In this document: positions 8,745-16,128 of the stretch, piece after piece | How positions within the stretch are numbered: position 1 is the stretch's first letter | Layout of the letters: each line of letters starts with the position of its first letter | Assembly: GCA_944322335.1 (NCBI GenBank) | Contig: CALUOU010000007.1 | Span: 1-52,844 of the forward strand | Length of the DNA: 52,844 nucleotides | Direction of reading: 5' to 3' | Source of the DNA: an uncultured Bacteroides sp. | Lineage (GTDB): Bacteria > Bacteroidota > Bacteroidia > Bacteroidales > Bacteroidaceae | The notes under the pieces: generated by a model | What the model saw: the letters and a program-made list of their open reading frames with translations, nothing else | What the model was told of the DNA's origin: nothing | The model's database searches: none | Made by a program: the position numbers and the translations under genes

Positions 8745-9217
8745 ATATTTGGCTTTATATTTTTAGCATTTTTTTATCCTGTAAACTGTCGTGTCGATCC
8801 GTTTTTGATGGATCGAACAGCTGCAAATTTATGAATTTAAATACATGAATTTACGATTTTACCTAATTAATTAAACTTTATTTTATATTTTAACAACTAT
8901 TATGTCATATATTTGAGATAAGTCTTTATTTGTCTTAAAAGTGAGTTTTTTGCATAGTTGTATATTTTATACATGTCACCTTTTGAAACTTGTATAATAT
9001 GCACCATTGTTCCTTGTTCGCAAATAGTCATTCCGTATGTTGATGATTGTCGTGATGGAGGCGTGCGCGGCTAAAGAGGGTGGGGTTGTTGGGAGGGATG
9101 GATAAAAAGAGGCACGGGGATGCGGCGCGTTCTCAGAGTCTCCGTTCAGGTTTTCTCTGTGCGTTGCATCCCCGTGCGTGAAGCGGCCGGTCTTGCAAAA
9201 CAGTCCGTTGCTGCGGT
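8745..9217. other. Leader region of fimbrial operon
   Basis: No coding frame is supported. The half next to the operon is very AT-rich and holds a minus-strand -7-like box, CAAATTTA on the plus strand (TAAATTTG read in the direction of transcription), at 8824-8831. I see no clear TTTG at -33. Between box and gene lies a small stem, TCGATCC at 8794-8800 with GGATCGA at 8810-8816 (7 bp, 9-nt loop), in the untranslated leader. I looked for inverted repeats flanking the promoter that would allow inversion and found none of useful length. Confidence 0.5.
8824..8831 (-). promoter_or_regulatory. Candidate -7 box for fimbrial operon
   Basis: TAAATTTG on the minus strand fits the Bacteroidetes -7 consensus TAnnTTTG and lies about 80 nt before the DUF3575 start. 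No good -33 element is visible, so it may be weak or need an activator. Confidence 0.4.
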
Positions 9218-10525
9218 CTATTTATTGGCTCGCAAGTCTTTCACGCGCACAGCCTTGCCTTCGCTTTGCGGCAGTGTGCCTTTCTTGACGAGCTGCAGTT
9301 TGGGAGTGACCAGGATTTCGTCCTTCAGTTGGCGGATGATGTTTTTGCGGATCTGTTCCAGTTCGATGTAGTTGTCTGTGGACAAGTCGTTCAGCTCCAC
9401 CTCGACGATCATGACATCCTGATTGTTGACGGTGTCTAAGGTGATGAGGTAGTTGCTGCCCAGTTGCGGGTGTTGCACCAGTATCTTTTCCACCTGCATG
9501 GGGAAGATGTTGACACCCTTGATGATGAACATGTCGTCGCTTCGTCCCTTGATGCGGTCTAAGCGCACATGGGTGCGTCCGCAGGGGCAGGAGCCTGGCA
9601 GGATGCGTGTGAGGTCGCGTGTGCGGTAGCGTATCAGCGGCATCATTTCGCGGTCGAGGGTGGTGAGCACCAGTTCGCCGACTTCTCCGTCGGGCACGGG
9701 CTCTCCAGTCTCCGGATGGATGATTTCCACCAGATAGCAGTCTTCCCAGAAGTGCAAGCCGTTTTGTTCGGGACATTCAAAGCCCACGCCCGGCCCGTTC
9801 ATTTCCGTCATGCCGAAGCTGTTGTAAGCCTTGACGTTGAGCAGGCGTTCGATCTTCTTCCGCTGTTCGTCGGTGTGGGGCTCCGCGCCGATCACCAGGG
9901 TACGCAGGCTGGTGGCGGTGGGGTCGATGCCTTCTTCCTGAAACACTTCCGCCAGGCGGATGGCATAGCTGGGGATGGCGTGCAGGGCGGTGGTGTGGAA
10001 GTCTGTGATGAACTTGATCTGCCGCTTGCTGTTGCCGGCGGCGGCGGGCACGGTCAAGGCTCCCAAGCGTTCGGCACCGTACTGGAAACCCAATCCTCCT
10101 GTAAACATGCCATATCCCGAGCTGTTCTGGAACACGTCCGTTTTGCGCACGCCTACCATGTAGAGGCAGCGTGCCACCAGGTTCGCCCACGAGTCCAGGT
10201 CGTGCTGTGAGTGTACGATGACCGTCGGCGTGCCTGTCGTGCCGCTGGAAGAGTGGATGCGCACGCCGTCTTCACGCATGTTGCCGGCCACCAGACCGAA
10301 AGGATAGTTGGCGCGCATGTCGGCCTTGGTGGTGAAGGGGATCTTGCGGATGTCTTCCACGGTCTGGATGGTATCGGGCGTGATGCCGTGTTCCTGGAAC
10401 ACTTTCTGGTAGTAGGGGGAATGGGCGGCGATGCCGATGGTCTTTTTCAGCCGCCGCACCTGCAGTTTGCGCAGTTCCTCTCTCGGCATGGTCTCTATGT
10501 CTTCTTCCCAATAATTGCTGTTCAT
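9218..10525 (-). CDS. paaK: Phenylacetate--CoA ligase
   Basis: 435 residues, the usual length for PaaK. It activates arylacetates with ATP and CoA, or runs in reverse to make ATP from arylacetyl-CoA. The adenylate-forming phosphate loop SSGTTGTPT is at residues 93-101, with YGMFTGGLGFQYGAE after it and the acceptor-side RTRDLTRILPG and KGRSDDMFIIKGVNIFP blocks in the C-terminal half, as expected for the family. It is the last gene of the iorA-iorB-paaK unit, 12 nt after iorB. Together they can turn phenylpyruvate or indolepyruvate into the arylacetyl-CoA and then into free arylacetate with energy gain. The direction in vivo is inferred from the gene context. The enzyme is cytoplasmic. Confidence 0.95.
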   Translation of the reverse strand: MNSNYWEEDIETMPREELRKLQVRRLKKTIGIAAHSPYYQKVFQEHGITPDTIQTVEDIRKIPFTTKADMRANYPFGLVAGNMREDGVRIHSSSGTTGTPTVIVHSQHDLDSWANLVARCLYMVGVRKTDVFQNSSGYGMFTGGLGFQYGAERLGALTVPAAAGNSKRQIKFITDFHTTALHAIPSYAIRLAEVFQEEGIDPTATSLRTLVIGAEPHTDEQRKKIERLLNVKAYNSFGMTEMNGPGVGFECPEQNGLHFWEDCYLVEIIHPETGEPVPDGEVGELVLTTLDREMMPLIRYRTRDLTRILPGSCPCGRTHVRLDRIKGRSDDMFIIKGVNIFPMQVEKILVQHPQLGSNYLITLDTVNNQDVMIVEVELNDLSTDNYIELEQIRKNIIRQLKDEILVTPKLQLVKKGTLPQSEGKAVRVKDLRANK

Positions 10526-10537
10526 GGTCTTTTCCTT

Positions 10538-11122
10538 TTATTTGATTGTTTGTTCAGCCATTTCTTTGCCGGCGGCGAGCGCGCGCAGGTTCATTTCCAC
10601 AATGCTCTCGCCTTTTCGCCGGAAGATGTCGCGGATGCTCTCCTGCACCTTCTCATAGTCGATGCCTAAGAAGGGGATCGTGGCTCCCAGCAGCACGATG
10701 TTGGCCACGCGGGGCGATCCGGCCTCTTTGGCCATCTCGTTGACGTTGAGCACCACCTTGTGCGGCAGTTTGTCCAATTCCGCCTTCAGGCTTTCTTCTG
10801 ACGGATAGTTGGGGATGTTGACAAAAGGTGCCGCGTTGGTCACCAGCCATCCTTCGTGGCTGAGGTAGGGGAGGTAGCGCAGGGCTTCCATGGGTTCCAG
10901 TGAGATGATGAGGTCGCATTTGCCGGTAGGGATCAGGTCGGAGGCAATGGGCCGGTCGCTGATGCGCAGGTTGGACTGCACGTCGCCGCCCCGCTGGCTC
11001 ATGCCGTGCACCTCGGCTTGTTTCATGTATAGTCCTTCTTTCAGGGCTGCTTGTCCGATGACGGTGGCAATGGAGAGGATGCCTTGTCCTCCCACGCCGG
11101 AGAGTATGATGTCTTTTTTCAT
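10538..11122 (-). CDS. iorB: Indolepyruvate:ferredoxin oxidoreductase, beta subunit
   Basis: 194 residues from the ATG at 11122 (MKKDIILSGVGGQGIL). The reading frame is open further upstream, but that part overlaps the end of iorA and lacks family features. GVGGQGIL near residue 10 and AEVHGMSQRGGDV near residue 36 are the defining motifs of the 2-oxoacid:acceptor oxidoreductase gamma-type domain. The partner subunit, iorA, lies immediately upstream with a 28-nt gap, and paaK follows after 12 nt. The complex decarboxylates arylpyruvates oxidatively to aryl-CoA and passes electrons to ferredoxin. Confidence 0.95.
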   Translation of the reverse strand: MKKDIILSGVGGQGILSIATVIGQAALKEGLYMKQAEVHGMSQRGGDVQSNLRISDRPIASDLIPTGKCDLIISLEPMEALRYLPYLSHEGWLVTNAAPFVNIPNYPSEESLKAELDKLPHKVVLNVNEMAKEAGSPRVANIVLLGATIPFLGIDYEKVQESIRDIFRRKGESIVEMNLRALAAGKEMAEQTIK

Positions 11123-11150
11123 GATGCGTTTTTTTAGTTTATGGGTTTGC

Positions 11151-12746
11151 CTACGCTTTATTGCGTTTCTTGCGGGCCAGGGTTTGTATGCATTCACGGC
11201 GGGGGATGATGACCGAAACGCCGTGGTATTCGATCTCTTCGCGGAGCACTTGCCGCATTTCCTCATAGTTCTTTTTCAGGGGGACCACCACGCGGATGTG
11301 TTCGGGAGCCACCCCTATGCCCGCGCAGATGGCTTCCAGCTTTCCTGTTCCTGCCGAGTCCTGTCCGCCGGTCATGGCTGTGGTCTCGTTGTCGGAGATG
11401 ATGATGGTCACGTCGGTGTTTTCGTTCACGCAGTCCAGGAGTCCGGTCATGCCGGAGTGTGTGAAGGTGGAGTCGCCGATCACCGCTACCGACGGATACA
11501 GTCCGGCGTCGGAAGCGCCCTTGGCCATGGTGATGGAAGCGCCCATGTCCACACAGGAGTGGATGGCATGGAAAGGCGCGTTAGCTCCCAGGGTGTAGCA
11601 GCCGATGTCGCTGAACACCTTGTGGTCGGGATATTCCTCGCGCAACACTTGCGTCAGGATGGTGTACACATCGCGGTGGCCGCAACCTTCACACAGGGCA
11701 GGCGGCCGCATCTCCACGACGGAAGGCACACCGAATTCCGCCTTGTTCTCCTTGCCCACGGCACGGGCCACACTGTCCGGAGTCAGTTCGCCTGCGTGGG
11801 GCAGGGTGCCGTCCATGCGGCCTTTGACGCGGGTGCCCAAGTCTAAGCAGCCTCTCAGCTGTTTCTCTACGAAAGGCTGTCCGTCTTCGATGACCAGGAT
11901 TTCCTCGCAAGAGTCAACCAGCTGGCGCAGTTGCTTCTTGGGCAACGGATATTGTCCGATCTTCAGCACCGGATACTCGCAGCCTTCGGGATAGCTTTCC
12001 ATCAGGTAGTTATAGCCGATGCCGCAGGCCACGATGCCCAGTTTCCTGTTGGGGCCGTCGGTGTATCGGTTGTAAGGCGAGTTTTCAGACGCTTCCACAA
12101 ACTCGGCCTGCCGTGCCAGCAGCTGGTTGTAGCGTTTGCGCGCGTTGCCAGGCAGGAGGATGAACTGGCGCGGGTCATCGCTGAAGGCCATGGCGTTGGT
12201 GTCTTGCTGTGCCTTGCGCTCCACACCCGAACGCGAGTGGGCCAGACGGGTGACAATGCGCAGCAGCAGCGGCTCGCCCAGCTGTTCGGAGAATCGGTAA
12301 CCGCTGTAGACCATGTCGTATGCTTCCTGCTGGTTGCTTGGCTCCAGCATGGGGATCAGCGCAAAGTCTCCATAGAATCGGCTGTCCTGCTCGTTTTGCG
12401 AGGAGTGCATGCTGGGGTCATCGGCCGCCACCACGATCATGCCGCCTTTCACGCCCGTGAGAGCGGCGTTGATAAAGCAGTCGGCCGCCACGTTCATGCC
12501 CACGTGCTTCATGCACACTAAGGAACGCTTGCCGGCGAACGACATGCCCAAGGCCGCTTCCATGGCCGTTTTCTCATTGGCGCACCAATGGTTGTGGATG
12601 GAGCGTTCTGCCGTGATGGGCATGGATTGGATATACTCTGTGATTTCAGTAGAAGGGGTGCCGGGATAGGCATATACGCCCGACAGTCCGGCATCTAATG
12701 CAGCTTGTGCAATGGCTTCATCGCCAAGTAGGAGTTGTTTGCTCAT
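11151..12746 (-). CDS. iorA: Indolepyruvate:ferredoxin oxidoreductase, alpha subunit
   Basis: 531 residues. The N-terminal pyrimidine-binding domain opens with GVYAYPGTPSTEI. The C-terminal half carries the thiamine diphosphate motif beginning GDSTFTHSGMTGLLD and ending ISDNETTAMTGGQ. CEGCGHRD near residue 350 is also characteristic. Classical archaeal IorA is about 100 residues longer and ends in a ferredoxin domain with two cysteine clusters. Here the protein stops after RRECIQTLARKKRNKA, so that domain is absent and electrons must leave by another route. The gene is the head of the ior-paaK operon, with a candidate -7 box about 50 nt upstream. Confidence 0.94.
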   Translation of the reverse strand: MSKQLLLGDEAIAQAALDAGLSGVYAYPGTPSTEITEYIQSMPITAERSIHNHWCANEKTAMEAALGMSFAGKRSLVCMKHVGMNVAADCFINAALTGVKGGMIVVAADDPSMHSSQNEQDSRFYGDFALIPMLEPSNQQEAYDMVYSGYRFSEQLGEPLLLRIVTRLAHSRSGVERKAQQDTNAMAFSDDPRQFILLPGNARKRYNQLLARQAEFVEASENSPYNRYTDGPNRKLGIVACGIGYNYLMESYPEGCEYPVLKIGQYPLPKKQLRQLVDSCEEILVIEDGQPFVEKQLRGCLDLGTRVKGRMDGTLPHAGELTPDSVARAVGKENKAEFGVPSVVEMRPPALCEGCGHRDVYTILTQVLREEYPDHKVFSDIGCYTLGANAPFHAIHSCVDMGASITMAKGASDAGLYPSVAVIGDSTFTHSGMTGLLDCVNENTDVTIIISDNETTAMTGGQDSAGTGKLEAICAGIGVAPEHIRVVVPLKKNYEEMRQVLREEIEYHGVSVIIPRRECIQTLARKKRNKA

Positions 12747-12794
12747 ATTTGGATTCTTTAGATTGTTTCTGTGTCAGATTTGTTAATTAGAATG

Positions 12795-12802
12795 CAAATA
12801 TA
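12795..12802 (-). promoter_or_regulatory. Candidate -7 box for iorA-iorB-paaK
   Basis: CAAATATA on the plus strand reads TATATTTG toward iorA, an exact TAnnTTTG match 49 nt before the start codon. No exact TTTG is seen at -33. Confidence 0.5.
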
Positions 12803-12829
12803 GGCTTTTGCTTTTATTTTATCATGAAA

Positions 12830-13867
12830 TTATCGGAAAATCTTTCTTTCATTTAAAGCTTTCCAATATTTTCTGGCATTTCTGGCGTGATCGGCATAGT
12901 TGGACGCGAAATTGTGGGTGCCCGAAAGGTCTTCTTTGGCACACATGTAAAGATAATTGTGGCGGGTGTAGTTCAGCACGGCATCCAGTCCTTGGGGGGT
13001 GGGGATGCGGATGGGGCCGGGCGGGAGGCCAGCGTGCAGGTAGGTGTTGTAGGGCGATTGCACGTTGAGGTTGCTGCGCGTGACGCGTTTCAGGCCAAAG
13101 TCTTGGAGGGCAAACTTCACTGTGGGATCCGCTTGCAGCAGCATGCCGCGTTTCAGGCGGTTGATGTAGAGTCCGGCCACGACGGGCTTTTCGGCGGCGG
13201 CGTTGGTCTCTTCCTCCACGATGGAGGCCAGTGTGGTCACTTCTTCCGGGCTGAGGCCGATGGCTTGGGCTTTCTTCAGCCGTTCGCTGTTCCAGAACCG
13301 CTGATGTTCTCTCTGCATCCGGGCGAAGAAGGCGTCGGCTCCTATGTTCCAGTACACCTCGTAGGTGTTGGGGATGAACAGGCTGGGAAGGGTCTCCGGC
13401 CGGTAGCCCAACTGGCGGACAAAGGCTGTGTCGTTCAGTCTGACGGCAATCTCGGCGGAATCCAGCATGAGCTGACGACCTACGTTGGCGGCCAGCTTGT
13501 CCAACGTGCGCACACTGCCCACAACAAGGTCTGTGGGGGTCTGATGTCCCCGGCAAAGACGGTTGGAGACGGTGTAGGCATTGTCGCCGGGACGGATGGC
13601 ATATCGGCCTGTATGGATGGACTGGGCGTAGCGGCGATAGCTGTTCAGGCGGAAGAAACCGGTCAGATTGCCCGGACAGGCAACGGCTTCCACCTTATTA
13701 TATATAGAATCTACGGTGTCATCGCGGTCAATGCAGACGTAGACTGTTTGTGCGGGGTGGAATTGAGGGGCGAACAAGAGATAGCAGCCTGTTCCGGCAC
13801 AGGCCAATCCGATAAGAAAGAGTGCTGCAACGACACCCAAAAGAATCTTCATGCTTTTCTTTTTCAT
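12830..13867 (-). CDS. mltG: Endolytic murein transglycosylase MltG
   Basis: 345 residues from the ATG at 13867 (MKKKSMKILLG). Further upstream the frame runs toward the tRNA gene and lacks family features, so the signal-anchor start is preferred. One N-terminal membrane segment is followed by a periplasmic YceG-like domain. The catalytic region TTLASIVEEETNAAAEK contains the conserved glutamate, and LLQADPTVKFAL, QSPYNTYLHAGLPPGPI and a C-terminal FASNYADHARNARKYW block follow as in the family. MltG cuts growing glycan strands near the membrane and so sets their length. It lies alone, downstream of tRNA-Thr and upstream of the ior operon, on the same strand. Confidence 0.95.
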   Translation of the reverse strand: MKKKSMKILLGVVAALFLIGLACAGTGCYLLFAPQFHPAQTVYVCIDRDDTVDSIYNKVEAVACPGNLTGFFRLNSYRRYAQSIHTGRYAIRPGDNAYTVSNRLCRGHQTPTDLVVGSVRTLDKLAANVGRQLMLDSAEIAVRLNDTAFVRQLGYRPETLPSLFIPNTYEVYWNIGADAFFARMQREHQRFWNSERLKKAQAIGLSPEEVTTLASIVEEETNAAAEKPVVAGLYINRLKRGMLLQADPTVKFALQDFGLKRVTRSNLNVQSPYNTYLHAGLPPGPIRIPTPQGLDAVLNYTRHNYLYMCAKEDLSGTHNFASNYADHARNARKYWKALNERKIFR

Positions 13868-13949
13868 TTCCTTTTTTCCTGTAGCTACCAGTTTCTTTAG
13901 ACAAAAAAATACTTGGCAACCGTTCCGATCGCCAAGTATCATTTGTGAG

Positions 13950-14022
<73 letters not shown>

Positions 14023-14044
14023 GTTGCTTTTGTTTTACGGGGTG

Positions 14045-14075
14045 CAAAGGTACGCTTTTATTTGGAATCACCAAA
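14045..14075 (-). promoter_or_regulatory. Promoter of tRNA-Thr, Bacteroidetes type
   Basis: Minus strand: TTTG (CAAA at 14072-14075), a 19-nt spacer, then TACCTTTG (CAAAGGTA at 14045-14052). Both elements match the -33/-7 consensus with normal spacing, and the -7 box ends 22 nt before the tRNA 5' end. This is the best-matched promoter in the window. Confidence 0.75.
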
Positions 14076-14136
14076 GGATTCCCGCAATTTTTTAATTGCT
14101 GCAGGATAAAATAAGGAAAAGAGAAGGGAAAAATCT

Positions 14137-14254
14137 TATGCGTGTCGTCTTTCTGCCGCACGCGTGTCGTTCTTCTGCCGCACGCGTGTCGTTCTTCTGC
14201 CGCACGCGTGTCGTCCTTCCACCGCACGCGTGTCGTCCGTCTGTCGCACGCGTG
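14137..14254. repeat. 22-bp tandem array 1, core CACGCGTG
   Basis: Five perfect copies of the palindrome CACGCGTG start at 14159, 14181, 14203, 14225 and 14247, each exactly 22 bp after the last. A decayed sixth copy (TATGCGTG) is at 14137, also in phase. The consensus unit is roughly CCGCACGCGTGTCGTTCTTC plus two bases. Spacers vary while the palindrome is kept. There is no CRISPR-like division into repeat and unique spacer. Because 22 is not a multiple of three, the open frames that cross it are incidental. Confidence 0.95.
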
Positions 14255-14255
14255 G

Positions 14256-15131
14256 TGTGTCCGGCGGATTGTGTGTGCGTTTGTGTGGTCGACTTTCGCA
14301 TTCTTGCAATGCCTGTTGCAAGGGCAGAGAGATAAAGGGACTTCAGATCATGAAAGAAAAGTAAAAGCTTGTACCAACCTGAGTTGCCTGCATCTGAAAA
14401 TCAACTTGAATCCGTGAAACTTTCAGGTTGAAAAGCTGCGCTATTCTTGTTGTTTTTGTCTGAAAATCAAGTTGAATCCTTCACGCTTTCACCGGGGACA
14501 TATCTCCTTGTTAACCAGCGATTTCCGGTGAATCTTTCCTTGAGATTCCGGTTTCATGCTCCGTTCAGTGTGAAACCGCAACAACTTGCTATATAGTTAT
14601 TTGCGGTGAAACTTCGCGGTGAAAGCTTTTCTTTCCGTGAGCCAAGTCAGCCATACTTCGATTGAATATCGGTTATGCCTCGATTGAAGCGACGGCTGGA
14701 TACATGCAGATTGTAGAGACGCGATTGGCTACGCTCAAAGCATCTCTCATTTTAAGCAAAGGTCCGCTTCTCCTTTTGTCTGATTATCAACCGTCCCGAA
14801 TAAGGGTGAAAATCGGTCGAAAAAAGGGGGGGGGAATCGGTCCCTCTGTTCTTTGATATGTCAATAATTGCGATCTTTCACAAGGAATGTGAAAGGAAAC
14901 CTTCATTAGGAGTGGCTTCTGTGTGTGGATTCACCGGAAAACGTTGTGTACAAGCAAATTATAATGATGACGGCGTGAAAGCACGTGAGAGGTGAAACCG
15001 TTCCTCCCATTCACCGCAACAAGCAGAGACCCAACCGGTTGAAATCCGTGTGAAAGCGTGAAGCCTTCAACGCATACTTTTCTAAAAGAACAGGCCGGAC
15101 TGAAATTGTCTACAGGAACTTGTAAAATGTA
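14256..15131. other. Non-coding repeat-rich region after array 1
   Basis: No convincing gene. Visible elements: two copies of a 32-nt block at 14394-14425 and 14460-14491, 66 nt apart (both begin CTGAAAATCAA and end CTTTCA); a 117-nt segment at 14420-14536 that is repeated near array 2; a perfect 13-bp inverted repeat TTTCCGGTGAATC at 14522-14534 with its complement at 14928-14940; and many scattered GGTGAAA words. This looks like one member of a dispersed non-coding family rather than decayed protein sequence. Confidence 0.6.
14420..14536 (+). repeat. Shared tail segment, copy 1
   Basis: 117 nt that align without a gap to 30922-31038 with 91 identical positions (78 percent, counted by eye). 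Identity is strongest around GAATCCTTCACGCTTT and GGTGAATCTT. It begins 166 nt after the end of array 1 and has the same orientation relative to its array as copy 2. Confidence 0.85.
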
Positions 15132-15861
15132 TTAAAATAGTGTTAGTTGTACACAAGATTGAGGTGCTGTTACAGTTTTACCATCCAATTTGTCTAAAGC
15201 AAATCTCACGCATCTTGCTATTTGTTTGGCAAATATTACAGGTACTGCATTACCAATTTGTAGCTGCAATTCGCGTTTGTTATTTCCATAAAATGCCCAA
15301 TCGTCAGGAAATGTCTGCAACCTTGCATATTCACGTGGCGTGAAACCCCGGATTTTACTTGCACTGATTCGCCAAAGTTTTGCATTGGAATCTGGATTCC
15401 TAACAAACAGAGCATTCTCGCGATCTTTTTCTATACGAATCGCTTTTACATGCCCGGCAGCCCATCCCCATACCGTAGCCGTATCAACAGCAGGAAATGG
15501 AGAGTTGAAATCCCGTATAGGATTCCCTTCCGATGCGGTGCGGCTTAAACGTACAGGAACAATCCCATCCCCCGGTTCAATAGGTTCTCCCGTTTCTATA
15601 TGCACATGGCTTTTGAAGCCCCATTGTGGATGATGGTTTGGCAATTGCAACTGGTTCTGGTGTAGTTAATGCACCAGAATGATAGACATCAAAGTTCTTA
15701 GGAAGGGAAGAGCTTATTTCGTTTTCAACCCAGCAATCAAAAGGATCGTCTTGTACTGTTCCAACAATAGCTTTAGCCCTTAAATTCACAGGTATGCCCT
15801 GAGAAGTTCTTTTGGCTATCAGTTTTCGATATATGTTTAATATTATCTCTGTAGGAGTCAT
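15132..15861 (-). pseudogene. Collapsed DNA cytosine methyltransferase (restriction-modification remnant)
   Basis: Two overlapping minus-strand frames. Frame one (15861 to 15577, 94 codons, starts MTPTEIILNIYRK) retains a promoter and a start. Its sense portion seems to end near SGALTTPEP. Frame two (15650 to 15132) continues with LPNHHPQWGF and carries the C-terminal motifs of a C5 methyltransferase: FTPREYARLQTFPDDW and QIGNAVP (motifs IX and X). The catalytic PCQ loop and the SAM-binding FxGxG motif are missing, so the product cannot methylate. The N-terminal part does not resemble a methyltransferase start. DPFDCWVENEIS and YHSGALTTP suggest the start of a nuclease-type partner, but that is tentative. 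The likely history is an internal deletion with frameshift that joined two genes. Confidence 0.7.
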
Positions 15862-15890
15862 AATTTGAAGAATTTATGTTCTATAAGTTG

Positions 15891-15922
15891 CAAAAGTACT
15901 GATTTTTATCGTAATGGACAAT
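15891..15922 (-). promoter_or_regulatory. Promoter of methyltransferase remnant
   Basis: Minus strand: ATTG (15919-15922), 20-nt gap, TACTTTTG (15891-15898), about 30 nt before the ATG at 15861. Its presence suggests that the first 94-codon frame keeps the native 5' end of the ruined gene. Confidence 0.5.
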
Positions 15923-16128
15923 ATCGGATGTGATTTATCGTGGGCTTGCTGTCCTTCTTCTCCACATCGCCCCCACGTCGTTCATGATGCGCTTGCCTTG
16001 TATCATGCTGAATGGGTGGTTTTGTGCTCGTCACAGGTAACGGTGAACAGTTCGGGCAGTTCCATCCGGAAAGTCTCTGTGATGTTTGTATTCTTTGAGA
16101 CGATACAGCCGTTTGCTCCTCCTGTGAG

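Noticed and set aside
8745-9217. Invertible promoter upstream of the fimbrial operon
   Set aside because: No pair of inverted repeats flanks the candidate promoter; only a 7-bp local stem is present, and no recombinase gene is nearby.
14096-14417. Open frames across array 1 with repeated arginine-rich peptides
   Set aside because: The repeat length is 22, so each frame changes at every copy and the frames are open only because the repeat is GC-rich. No start context, no promoter, no conserved protein.
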